NCBI GenBank assembly: GCA_002352105.1
Contig: DEHV01000067.1
Span: 65,150-97,867, forward strand
DNA from: Chitinophagaceae bacterium UBA2791
GTDB lineage: Bacteria > Bacteroidota > Bacteroidia > Chitinophagales > Chitinophagaceae
Length of the DNA stretch: 32,718 nucleotides
Direction: 5' to 3'
A program made the position numbers and the translations under genes. Shown here piece by piece: positions 1 to 7,563 of the stretch (positions are counted from its first letter, which is position 1; each line of letters begins with the position of its first letter). Under the pieces are notes generated by a model. The model ran no database searches. It had not been told where the DNA came from and was given only the letters and a program-made list of their open reading frames with translations.

Positions 1-539
1 CGGGTATTAAAAAAAACAAGATCGCCCTGCTCCAGGTTTTTTTTGCTGATCTGCGATACGGCTTCAAACTGATCGCGGGAAGTCCGGGGAAGGGTAATGC
101 CATAAACCTTGTTCATCAGCTGGCAGGTAAATGCAGAACAGTCTATTCCCTTCTTGGTGGAACCTCCGTACCGATACGGAACGCCATACCAGTCTTCCAA
201 AAAAGTGATCAGCCTTTCGTTCCAAACAGTCTCCACCGGCTTATCCAGCAAAATGCCGAACTTAAACTGAAGCAGGCTGCATTTTTCAATATTGGTCAGG
301 TTGTCGAAGCTCATCGCAGGCTTGCTAATGTTCTTCACCAGGGGCTTGTGCGCGGATGGAGAGGGCGCGGAAACATTCAGGGGAGATATGGTAATATTTT
401 CCAGGAATCTTGGCGAACCGGATGATGCTTTTTCGGGAGCAGCTTTACTTACCGTCGCCGTTTGCCTTGTCGCCGTACAGGAGGCGAAAAAACACAAAAC
501 ACAGGATAGATAAATAAGATTTTTCACCGGCTTTAACAT
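1..539 (-). CDS. NlpC/P60 family lipoprotein, C-terminus cut by window edge
   Basis: This is probably a cell-wall peptidase (gamma-D-glutamyl-diamino acid endopeptidase family) anchored to a membrane on the periplasmic side. Translating the minus strand from the ATG at 539 gives a lipoprotein signal with a basic start, a hydrophobic stretch and the lipobox F-A-S-C, with Cys21 as lipidation site. A low-complexity linker rich in Ser, Ala and Pro follows. The NlpC/P60 core then begins near residue 115 with YGVPYRYGG and contains the catalytic cysteine, Cys134, in the motif DCSAF. Sequence after about residue 179 lies outside the window, so the catalytic His and third residue cannot be checked. 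The start at 539 is preferred because a perfect -7 box (TAAATTTG, 552-559) sits just upstream; in-frame ATGs further upstream would lie before that promoter. The gene is divergent from dnaE. Confidence 0.85.
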   Translation of the reverse strand, partial: MLKPVKNLIYLSCVLCFFASCTATRQTATVSKAAPEKASSGSPRFLENITISPLNVSAPSPSAHKPLVKNISKPAMSFDNLTNIEKCSLLQFKFGILLDKPVETVWNERLITFLEDWYGVPYRYGGSTKKGIDCSAFTCQLMNKVYGITLPRTSRDQFEAVSQISKKNLEQGDLVFFNT

Positions 540-551
540 TCTGAAAACACG

Positions 552-559
552 CAAATTTA
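552..559 (-). promoter_or_regulatory. -7 promoter box of the NlpC/P60 gene
   Basis: Read on the minus strand this is TAAATTTG, a perfect match to the Bacteroidota -7 consensus TAnnTTTG. It ends 12 nt before the ATG at 539, so the predicted leader is only about 8 nt. No clear -33 TTG is seen. Confidence 0.6.
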
Positions 560-665
560 GCAAATACAGGGCCATTTTCATCATTTTTTTTCCCTCTCCT
601 GTTAAAGAATTGATAAGTGAAAAGATTGTGGATTTTCCCGGAATCATAATGACCCGATTATTCAA

Positions 666-673
666 TAATTTGC
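666..673 (+). promoter_or_regulatory. Putative -7 box of dnaE
   Basis: TAATTTGC resembles the -7 box but is one base short between TA and TTTG. It lies 27 nt upstream of the dnaE ATG. Confidence 0.4.
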
Positions 674-700
674 AACCCTATCACTTGTTATCGATCAACC

Positions 701-3700
701 ATGCCCAAATTCTCTCATCTTCACGTACACACGCAATTTTCACTGCTCGATGGAGCCGCTTCTATTAAGAGCCTATATAAGAAAGCGGTGGATGATCAAA
801 TGCCGGCGATCGCCATTACGGACCACGGCAACATGTTCGGCGCCTTTGAGTTCGTCTCCGAAGCCTATAAACACAAAAATGACGACGGCTCCCTGAAAGT
901 CAAACCCATTGTGGGCTGCGAGTTCTACGTTGTGCAGGACCGCGCCAGGAAGACCTTCACCAAAGAACAAAAGGATATCCGATACCACCAGGTGTTGCTG
1001 GCAAAAAATGCCGCAGGATACCAGAATCTTATCAAGCTCACTTCCCTCGGTTATATCGAGGGGTTGTACAGCAAGTATCCCCGCATAGATAAACAGCTGA
1101 TAGAACGGTATCACGAAGGACTTATTGCAACCACCTGCTGTATCGGAGCCCATGTTCCCCAAGCCATTCTCCGCGAAGGAGAAGAAAAGGCGGAAGCGGA
1201 ATTCAAATGGTGGCTGGATATTTTTGGCGAAGATTTTTTCATCGAACTGCAAAGACACAATTTAAAAGAGCAGGAGATTATCAATAACACCTTATTGAAG
1301 TTCTCAAAAAAATACAATGTGCCGGTCATTGCCACCAACGACAGTCACTATACCGACCAGGAAGACTTCAACGCGCACGATATCCTGCTTTGCATCAATA
1401 CCGGCGAAAAGAAAAAAACGCCGGGTTATGACGATTTTGTAAACGACGACGTAAACCTGAAAGACCGGCGGTTCAAGTTTCCTAACGACCAGTTCTATTT
1501 CAAGACAAAAAAGGAAATGGAACAATTGTTCCACGATGTGCCGGAGGCCATTGACAATACCAATATCATCGTGGATAAGGTCGATCTCCTGAATCTCAAA
1601 AAAGATATTCTTTTACCCGCCTTCCCGATACCCGAAGAGTTCCAGATCCATAACGACAGCAACCTGAACCAATGGGAATTCCTTAAGCACCTCACTTACG
1701 AAGGGGCTGCCGCCCGGTATACCGATATCACGCCGGAGATACAGGAGCGGATCGACTTTGAGTTGTTCACCATTAAAACCATGGGCTTTGCGGGCTACTT
1801 CCTGATCGTAAGCGATTTTATCAGGGCCGGAAGAGATATGGGCGTGTATGTGGGCCCTGGCAGAGGCTCCGCTGCAGGAAGCGTGGTCGCTTACTGTATA
1901 GGCATCACCAATATCGACCCGATAAAATACAACCTGCTTTTCGAACGCTTTCTCAACCCCGACCGTAAATCCATGCCGGATATCGACACCGATTTCGACG
2001 ATGAAGGACGGCAGAAAGTGATCGAATATGTAGTAGATAAGTATGGGAAGAACCAGGTTGCCCAGATCATTACCTATGGCACCATGGCGGCAAAAATGAG
2101 CATCAAGGACGTGGCGCGCACGCTCGACCTTCCGCTGGCCGATTCCAATGCCCTGGCCAAGCTCGTTCCCGACCGCGTGGGCATTACGCTCAAAAGAACG
2201 CTACACGCGCCGATGACTTCCAAAGATGGCGAGAAATCGCTGGAAGAAAAGGAAGGAGTTGGACCGGACGATATGGAAATGGTGAAAAAGATCAGGGATA
2301 TATATAACAACAACAATACGCTGGAAAGCGAAGTGCTGCATGAGGCCGAGCGACTGGAGGGTTCCGTAAGAAATACGGGCATACATGCGGCGGGCATTAT
2401 CATTGCGCCTACCGATCTTACCACGCTTATCCCCGTATGCACGGCGAAGGATTCGGATCTATGGGTTACGCAGATCGAAGGAAGCATCATCGAAGACGCA
2501 GGCGTTATCAAAATGGACTTTCTCGGCCTTAAGACCCTGACCATCCTTAAGAATGCGCTGGAGATGATCCGGGTGAATCATGGGGTGGAGATAGATATAG
2601 ACGCCCTGCCCCTCGACGATGCCAAAACATTTGAGCTGTATCAGCGGGGAGATACCATCGGCACCTTCCAGTTTGAAAGTCCGGGTATGCAAAAATACCT
2701 CCGCGATCTCAAGCCGGATAAGTTCGACGACCTGATCGCCATGAACGCGCTGTACCGGCCCGGGCCCATCGCATATATACCCGATTATATCGACCGCAAA
2801 CACGGACGCGAAAAAATAGCGTACGATCTGCCGGAAATGGAAGAGTATCTGAATGAAACGTACGGGATTACCGTGTACCAGGAACAGGTGATGCTGCTGG
2901 CGCAAAAGCTGGCGGGCTTCAGCAAGGGCGATGCGGACGTGCTGCGGAAAGCAATGGGTAAAAAACAAAAGGCCGTACTGGATAAGATGAAGGCCCAGTT
3001 CATCGCCGGCGCGACAAAAAATGGCCATCCCGCCGACAAGCTGGAAAAGATATGGCTCGACTGGGAAGCGTTCGCCCAGTATGCATTCAACAAATCGCAT
3101 TCCACCTGCTATGCTTTTGTAGCCTACCAGACCGCTTACCTGAAAGCCCATTACCCCGCCGAATATATGGCGGCCGTGCTCAATAATGCCGGAAGCATTG
3201 ACAAGATCACTTTCTTCCTGGAAGAATGCAAACGAATGGGACAAAAAGCGCTGGGACCGGATATCAACGAATCCAGAAAAGGGTTTTCGGTTAATAGCAA
3301 GGGCGAGATCCGGTTCGGGCTCGGGGGACTGAAAGGCGTTGGCGAGGCAGCCGTTGAAAGCATTATTGAAGAAAGGGAAAAAAACGACGCCTTCTCTTCC
3401 ATCTTTGATCTTATCCAACGGATCAATCAGCGGACCGTGAATAAGAAAACGCTGGAAAGCCTGGTATATGCCGGCGCTTTTGACTGCTTTAAAGAGCTCT
3501 GCCGGGCGCAGTATTTTTATATGCCTCCGGGCGACAATTCCACCGGGCTGGAGAAGATCATCAAGTTCGGAAATATGTGCCAGCTCAATGCCTCGGGTTC
3601 TACGAACACCTTGTTCGGAGACCTGGAAATGCCGGTCATTGTTCCGCCTAAAATACCCGTCTGCGAAGAGTGGCCCCTTACCGAACTGCTGGACCATGAA

Positions 3701-4342
3701 AAAGAAGTCACCGGCATGTTCATGAGCGGGCACCCGCTGGATCATTTCAAATTTGAGATCAACCACTATGGCATCACCACGCTCGGGGAATTCAATGAAA
3801 TAAAGGATACGCTGAGCTTACAAACCAATCCCGGAAGAAGTTTTCGGTTAGCCGGCCTCGTCGTGGAAGCGCAGCACCGCGTTACCCGAACAGGCAGGCA
3901 GTTCGGCTCTTTTTATATCGAGGACTACACTGGGAAAAGCGAATTCGTGCTCTGGAAGGACGATTATACCCGGTATGCGCATTATCTTGAAAAAGGTAAA
4001 AATCTTTTTATCACCGGGGCGTTCAAACAACGGTACGAAAAAAGCGAATTTGAATTCAGGATAGACAGGGTCATTCTGCTCGAGAGCATTAAGCAAAACC
4101 TGACCAAACAACTGGTGCTGGAAATGGAGGCAAAGGACCTGAAAGAAGAATGGATCGAGTTTATAAAACAGAATGTTAAAACTCACCCCGGAAAATCACA
4201 ACTAAGACTCAATATCAGGGATTCCCGAACAAATTGGAGGGTCGGGCTGTATACTTCCAACGGAGGATTCGAGATGAATGACGAAATGGCTGCATGGTTA
4301 TACAACAATGCCGATATTGAAACGCAGGTACTGACAATTTGA
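701..4342 (+). CDS. dnaE: DNA polymerase III subunit alpha
   Basis: This is the catalytic subunit of the replicative DNA polymerase holoenzyme and acts in the cytoplasm at the replication fork. The 1213-residue length is normal for Bacteroidota DnaE. An N-terminal PHP domain opens with His6, His8 and His10 (HLHVHT). The C-family polymerase core carries the glycine-rich GPGRGSAAGS segment and the metal-binding catalytic motif PDIDTDF at residues 426-432. A helix-hairpin-helix region lies near 872-895 (GLGGLKGVGEAA), followed by an OB-fold near 1048-1125 beginning FRLAGLVVEA. The start gives the expected N-terminus of the PHP domain. trxA follows 79 nt downstream with its own promoter box. Long antisense reading frames inside this gene are not taken as real. 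Confidence 0.98.
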   Translation: MPKFSHLHVHTQFSLLDGAASIKSLYKKAVDDQMPAIAITDHGNMFGAFEFVSEAYKHKNDDGSLKVKPIVGCEFYVVQDRARKTFTKEQKDIRYHQVLLAKNAAGYQNLIKLTSLGYIEGLYSKYPRIDKQLIERYHEGLIATTCCIGAHVPQAILREGEEKAEAEFKWWLDIFGEDFFIELQRHNLKEQEIINNTLLKFSKKYNVPVIATNDSHYTDQEDFNAHDILLCINTGEKKKTPGYDDFVNDDVNLKDRRFKFPNDQFYFKTKKEMEQLFHDVPEAIDNTNIIVDKVDLLNLKKDILLPAFPIPEEFQIHNDSNLNQWEFLKHLTYEGAAARYTDITPEIQERIDFELFTIKTMGFAGYFLIVSDFIRAGRDMGVYVGPGRGSAAGSVVAYCIGITNIDPIKYNLLFERFLNPDRKSMPDIDTDFDDEGRQKVIEYVVDKYGKNQVAQIITYGTMAAKMSIKDVARTLDLPLADSNALAKLVPDRVGITLKRTLHAPMTSKDGEKSLEEKEGVGPDDMEMVKKIRDIYNNNNTLESEVLHEAERLEGSVRNTGIHAAGIIIAPTDLTTLIPVCTAKDSDLWVTQIEGSIIEDAGVIKMDFLGLKTLTILKNALEMIRVNHGVEIDIDALPLDDAKTFELYQRGDTIGTFQFESPGMQKYLRDLKPDKFDDLIAMNALYRPGPIAYIPDYIDRKHGREKIAYDLPEMEEYLNETYGITVYQEQVMLLAQKLAGFSKGDADVLRKAMGKKQKAVLDKMKAQFIAGATKNGHPADKLEKIWLDWEAFAQYAFNKSHSTCYAFVAYQTAYLKAHYPAEYMAAVLNNAGSIDKITFFLEECKRMGQKALGPDINESRKGFSVNSKGEIRFGLGGLKGVGEAAVESIIEEREKNDAFSSIFDLIQRINQRTVNKKTLESLVYAGAFDCFKELCRAQYFYMPPGDNSTGLEKIIKFGNMCQLNASGSTNTLFGDLEMPVIVPPKIPVCEEWPLTELLDHEKEVTGMFMSGHPLDHFKFEINHYGITTLGEFNEIKDTLSLQTNPGRSFRLAGLVVEAQHRVTRTGRQFGSFYIEDYTGKSEFVLWKDDYTRYAHYLEKGKNLFITGAFKQRYEKSEFEFRIDRVILLESIKQNLTKQLVLEMEAKDLKEEWIEFIKQNVKTHPGKSQLRLNIRDSRTNWRVGLYTSNGGFEMNDEMAAWLYNNADIETQVLTI

Positions 4343-4372
4343 GACCTGTTTCCGGTTTCTGAAAAATGGTAG

Positions 4373-4380
4373 TAAATTTG
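4373..4380 (+). promoter_or_regulatory. -7 promoter box of trxA
   Basis: TAAATTTG is a perfect match to TAnnTTTG and lies in the dnaE-trxA gap, 41 nt before the trxA ATG. It suggests trxA is transcribed independently of dnaE. No clear -33 element is visible. Confidence 0.6.
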
Positions 4381-4421
4381 CAATCCTTCAGCATAACATT
4401 CAAAACAAAAAATAGCAAACT

Positions 4422-4745
4422 ATGGCTTCAGAATTCACAGATGCTAACTTCCAGGAAAAGGTGTTGTCATCAGATAAATTATCGGTAATTGATTTCTGGG
4501 CCGAATGGTGCGGACCCTGCCGCGCTATCGGGCCGGTTATAGAGGAGTTGTCGAAAGAATACAACGGCAAGATCAACGTGGGCAAGGTAAATGTAGACCA
4601 CAATCCGCAGCTATCCGTAAACTACGGCATCACGTCTATTCCCGCCGTTCTTTTCATTAAGAATGGAAAGGTGATCGATAAATTGGTGGGCGCGCAACCC
4701 AAATCCAATTTCGTTAAAAAGATTGAAGCGCATATCAGCGCATAA
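4422..4745 (+). CDS. trxA: Thioredoxin
   Basis: This is a small cytoplasmic dithiol oxidoreductase that reduces protein disulfides and is recycled by thioredoxin reductase. The 107 residues span a single thioredoxin fold with no signal peptide. The active site is W-C-G-P-C with Cys30 and Cys33, and the conserved cis-proline is Pro74 in TSIPAV. It has its own promoter box and is followed by a strong hairpin at 4766-4794, so it is probably monocistronic. Several Trx-like proteins usually exist in this phylum; the canonical WCGPC and cytoplasmic location support the housekeeping TrxA. Confidence 0.96.
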   Translation: MASEFTDANFQEKVLSSDKLSVIDFWAEWCGPCRAIGPVIEELSKEYNGKINVGKVNVDHNPQLSVNYGITSIPAVLFIKNGKVIDKLVGAQPKSNFVKKIEAHISA

Positions 4746-4765
4746 TGCGCTTTCGCAAATCCAAT

Positions 4766-4794
4766 AAGAAGGCTGCCTTAACGGCGGCCTTCTT
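4766..4794 (+). terminator. Hairpin terminator after trxA
   Basis: The arms AAGAAGGCTGCC (4766-4777) and GGCGGCCTTCTT (4783-4794) form a 12-bp stem with one G-T wobble and a TTAAC loop. The A-rich left foot and T-rich right foot resemble a rho-independent terminator. It starts 20 nt after the trxA stop codon. Confidence 0.75.
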
Positions 4795-4929
4795 GTTGCA
4801 TATAGCTTTCCTCAGTATCGCCTCAAGCGGATATACAGCGCTAACGCTATGTAAACCAGACCGCCTACGTACAGAACCTGAACCGGGATTGGGATTTATC
4901 CTTATATTGCCGTACTAACAGCAAACAAT

Positions 4930-6225
4930 ATGTTAATGCAATGGGAAAATCTGGGCCGGGGCGCGCTTGGGATGTTCTTTTTATTGTTTGTCTGCTATCT
5001 CTTCAGCAATAACCGAAAAGCCATCAATTGGAAACTGGTAGCGCTGGGCATCGTTGCCCAGGTTTGCTTTGCGCTGGGCGTGTTAAAAGTGAATTTCTTC
5101 AAGATCTTTTTTGAATGGCTATCTGAAAAATTCGTTGAGCTCATCAACATAGGCCATAAGGGCGCGCTGTTTATGTTTGGCAACCTTGCCGATCAAACAG
5201 GGAACTGGGCGTTCATCTTCGCCGTCCAGGTATTGCCGAATATCATTTTTTTTGCAGCCCTGTCTTCCATATTGTATTACCTGGGTATTCTGCAGAAAGT
5301 GGTATATGTATTCGCCTGGATGTTAAAAAAACTGGGTATTTCGGGGCCGGAAAGCGTATCCACGGCCGCCAATATCTTTCTCGGGCAAACCGAGGCTCCG
5401 CTGATGATCAGGCCCTTCCTGGAAAAGCTGACGCGCGCCGAAGTACTGTGCGTCATGATAGGAGGCATGGCCAATACGGCAGGCAGCGTACTGGCGGCAT
5501 ACGTTGCGTTCCTGGGCGGCGACGATCCCGATCAACAAAAATATTTTGCCCTGCACATGATAAGCCAGTCGATCATGAGCGCGCCGGCAGCCATTGTAAC
5601 CTCGAAAATATTGTTTCCCCAGACGGATCCGGTACTGAAAGAGCTAACCGTGCCCAGGGAAAAAGCCGGCAATAATTTCCTGGACGCCGTTTCCATAGGC
5701 ACGACCGACGGGCTGAAACTGGCGGTCAATGTAGGCGCCATGCTGATCGTTTTCACCGCGCTCATGTATCTTGCCAACTGGATGCTGGGCTCCGCAGGCC
5801 ATTGGTTCAACCTCAACGAAAAAATTGCCGCTGCAACCGGGGGGCGGTACACGGCGCTTTCGCTTGAAATGATCATGGGCTATCTCTTTTCGCCGGTGGC
5901 CTGGCTGATCGGGGTAAACGCCGCCGATATGATATTGGTTGGACAATTACTGGGAGAAAAAACCATATTGAATGAGTTTGTCGCCTATGTGAGTTTCGGG
6001 GAGATGAAGAACGCAGGTATCATCAGCGATCCGCGGTCCATTTTGATCACCACCTATGCCCTGTGCGGCTTTGCCAATTTTGCCTCCATCGGCATCCAGA
6101 TAGGCGGGATCGGCCAGCTCGCCCCCAATCAACGAAAAAACCTGACCGAACTGAGCTTTAAGGCGCTATTGGGAGGAACCGTCGCCTGCCTGATGTGCGG
6201 CTGTATCGCCGGCGCGCTGAACTAG
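4930..6225 (+). CDS. CNT-family nucleoside transporter (NupC-like)
   Basis: This is a concentrative nucleoside transporter of the inner membrane that couples nucleoside uptake to a Na+ or H+ gradient. The 431-residue protein is hydrophobic throughout, with many membrane segments. It carries the signature GQTEAP at residues 152-157, a substrate-binding loop of the family, followed by LMIRPFL. The second conserved half contains GFANFASIGIQIGG, with the later family motif of gate and substrate contacts. A variant promoter box (TATATTG, 4903-4909) lies 20 nt before the start. Its position upstream of mqnE is notable, because the futalosine pathway handles nucleoside-like intermediates, but they are 209 nt apart and mqnE has its own promoter. 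The substrate range cannot be read from sequence. Confidence 0.92.
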   Translation: MLMQWENLGRGALGMFFLLFVCYLFSNNRKAINWKLVALGIVAQVCFALGVLKVNFFKIFFEWLSEKFVELINIGHKGALFMFGNLADQTGNWAFIFAVQVLPNIIFFAALSSILYYLGILQKVVYVFAWMLKKLGISGPESVSTAANIFLGQTEAPLMIRPFLEKLTRAEVLCVMIGGMANTAGSVLAAYVAFLGGDDPDQQKYFALHMISQSIMSAPAAIVTSKILFPQTDPVLKELTVPREKAGNNFLDAVSIGTTDGLKLAVNVGAMLIVFTALMYLANWMLGSAGHWFNLNEKIAAATGGRYTALSLEMIMGYLFSPVAWLIGVNAADMILVGQLLGEKTILNEFVAYVSFGEMKNAGIISDPRSILITTYALCGFANFASIGIQIGGIGQLAPNQRKNLTELSFKALLGGTVACLMCGCIAGALN

Positions 6226-6228
6226 CGC

Positions 6229-6363
6229 TCAAACAGAAGCCGGCAGATTTCTTGCGACCCACTCAGGCATATACCCGGAAAAAATCACCGCCCGGATAAA
6301 CTTCCCCATCGCAAACCGGCTCAGGCCGATCGCTGAATCTTTTCCATCTATCTTCCATTGCAT
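6229..6363 (-). CDS. Short uncharacterised reading frame, 44 codons (doubtful)
   Basis: The gap between the CNT transporter and mqnE holds a minus-strand frame from an ATG at 6363 to a TGA at 6229-6231. The 44-residue product begins MQWKIDGKDSAIGL and ends VARNLPASV. The open frame extends about 13 codons upstream of the ATG before meeting stops. Its composition looks protein-like, so it may be the remnant of a longer decayed gene or a genuine small protein. I recognise no family, signal or promoter box. Chance is a fair alternative at this length. Confidence 0.2.
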   Translation of the reverse strand: MQWKIDGKDSAIGLSRFAMGKFIRAVIFSGYMPEWVARNLPASV

Positions 6364-6422
6364 CGGCCTGGCTGAAAGAACCGTATCAATGATAAAGCGC
6401 GCCTATCAATCGGAATCTGTCT

Positions 6423-6430
6423 TAACTTTG
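6423..6430 (+). promoter_or_regulatory. -7 promoter box of mqnE, 4 nt from the start codon
   Basis: TAACTTTG matches TAnnTTTG perfectly and ends only 4 nt (ccct) before the mqnE ATG at 6435. With the usual -7 spacing, transcription would begin at or next to the A of ATG, predicting a leaderless mRNA. Confidence 0.6.
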
Positions 6431-6434
6431 CCCT

Positions 6435-7556
6435 ATGCAACCTGTAGAGCAGTTAATTCAAAACGAAAAGAATGAATACCTGAGGCGTATTGCCGGGAAG
6501 ATCGTGGCGAAGGAGCGAATCAATGAAGACGAGGGACTGGCGCTATTCGAACGAGGCAGCCTTCCTTTCCTGGGCGTATTGGCCAATTATACCCGCGAGC
6601 GCCTGCATGGCGACGCCACTTATTTTAACCGCAATTTCCATATTGAGCCTACCAATGTATGCGTATATGCCTGCAAGTTCTGCTCCTATTCGCGGTTGTA
6701 CGCGCATAGGGACGAGGGTTGGGAGCTGAGCATTGAAAACATGCTGGACATCGTAAAAAAATACGATGGTCAGCCGGTCACGGAAGTGCATATCGTAGGC
6801 GGCGTTCACCCGAAAATGAATCTTGAGTTTTTCGGAGAGCTGTTAAGAAAGATAAAAGCGCACCGCAAGGATCTCCATATAAAAGGATTCACCGCCGTGG
6901 AATTGGATTATATGTTCCGGAAAGCGAAGCTTTCCATTGAAGAGGGTATGCGTTTCTTAAAGGAAGCCGGGCTGGATTCATTGCCGGGCGGCGGAGCGGA
7001 AATATTCCATCCCGAAATAAGAAGCCAGATCGCTCATGACAAAATTGACGGGGAGGGATGGTTGCGCATTCATGAAGCTGCGCATGCATTGGGCATGTTT
7101 ACCAATGCCACCATGCTATACGGGCATATAGAAAAATACTGGCACCGGATCGATCATATGGAAAAGCTCAGGCGCCTGCAGGACAAGACCGGCGGGTTCA
7201 ATACGTTCATCCCGCTCAAATTCCGCAACAAGGACAATGAAATGAGCCATGTGCCCGAGTCTACCGTAGCGGAAGACATGAAGATGTATGCCGTCGCCCG
7301 TTTGTATCTTGATAATTTTCCGCACCTCAAAGCATACTGGCCCATGCTGGGTCGTCAGCAGGCGCAATTAACGCTGGGGTTCGGCGTGAACGATATTGAC
7401 GGCACCATCGACGATTCAACGAAGATCTATTCCATGGCGGGCTCCGAAGAACAAACGCCTTCGATGACCACCGAGCAGTTGGTTGCCCTGATCAGGCAGG
7501 TAAAAAGAAAGCCGGTGGAAAGAGATACCCTGTACAATGTAGTAACGGCATACTGA
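6435..7556 (+). CDS. mqnE: Aminodeoxyfutalosine synthase (radical SAM)
   Basis: This cytoplasmic radical SAM enzyme joins 3-[(1-carboxyvinyl)oxy]benzoate to the adenosyl part of SAM, giving aminodeoxyfutalosine, an early step of the futalosine route to menaquinone. The 373-residue length is normal for MqnE. The [4Fe-4S] cluster ligands are Cys76, Cys80 and Cys83 in the CxxxCxxC motif within NVCVYACKFCSY. The downstream motifs HIVGGVHP, LPGGGAEIF and TNATMLYGH fit MqnE; MqnC is the main paralogue to exclude. No other in-frame ATG is suitable, so the start is kept although the promoter box ends 4 nt before it. A nucleoside transporter lies upstream and sdaA converges 7 nt downstream. The other mqn genes are not in this window. 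Confidence 0.92.
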   Translation: MQPVEQLIQNEKNEYLRRIAGKIVAKERINEDEGLALFERGSLPFLGVLANYTRERLHGDATYFNRNFHIEPTNVCVYACKFCSYSRLYAHRDEGWELSIENMLDIVKKYDGQPVTEVHIVGGVHPKMNLEFFGELLRKIKAHRKDLHIKGFTAVELDYMFRKAKLSIEEGMRFLKEAGLDSLPGGGAEIFHPEIRSQIAHDKIDGEGWLRIHEAAHALGMFTNATMLYGHIEKYWHRIDHMEKLRRLQDKTGGFNTFIPLKFRNKDNEMSHVPESTVAEDMKMYAVARLYLDNFPHLKAYWPMLGRQQAQLTLGFGVNDIDGTIDDSTKIYSMAGSEEQTPSMTTEQLVALIRQVKRKPVERDTLYNVVTAY

Positions 7557-7563
7557 TCGCCTT

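Noticed and set aside
292..513. Plus-strand reading frame opposite the NlpC/P60 lipoprotein
   Set aside because: The minus strand encodes a clear lipobox and NlpC/P60 motif; the plus-strand product has no recognisable feature.
2459..3766. Antisense reading frame of 435 codons inside dnaE
   Set aside because: It lies wholly opposite a confident dnaE, has no family motif, and arises from the codon use of the sense gene.
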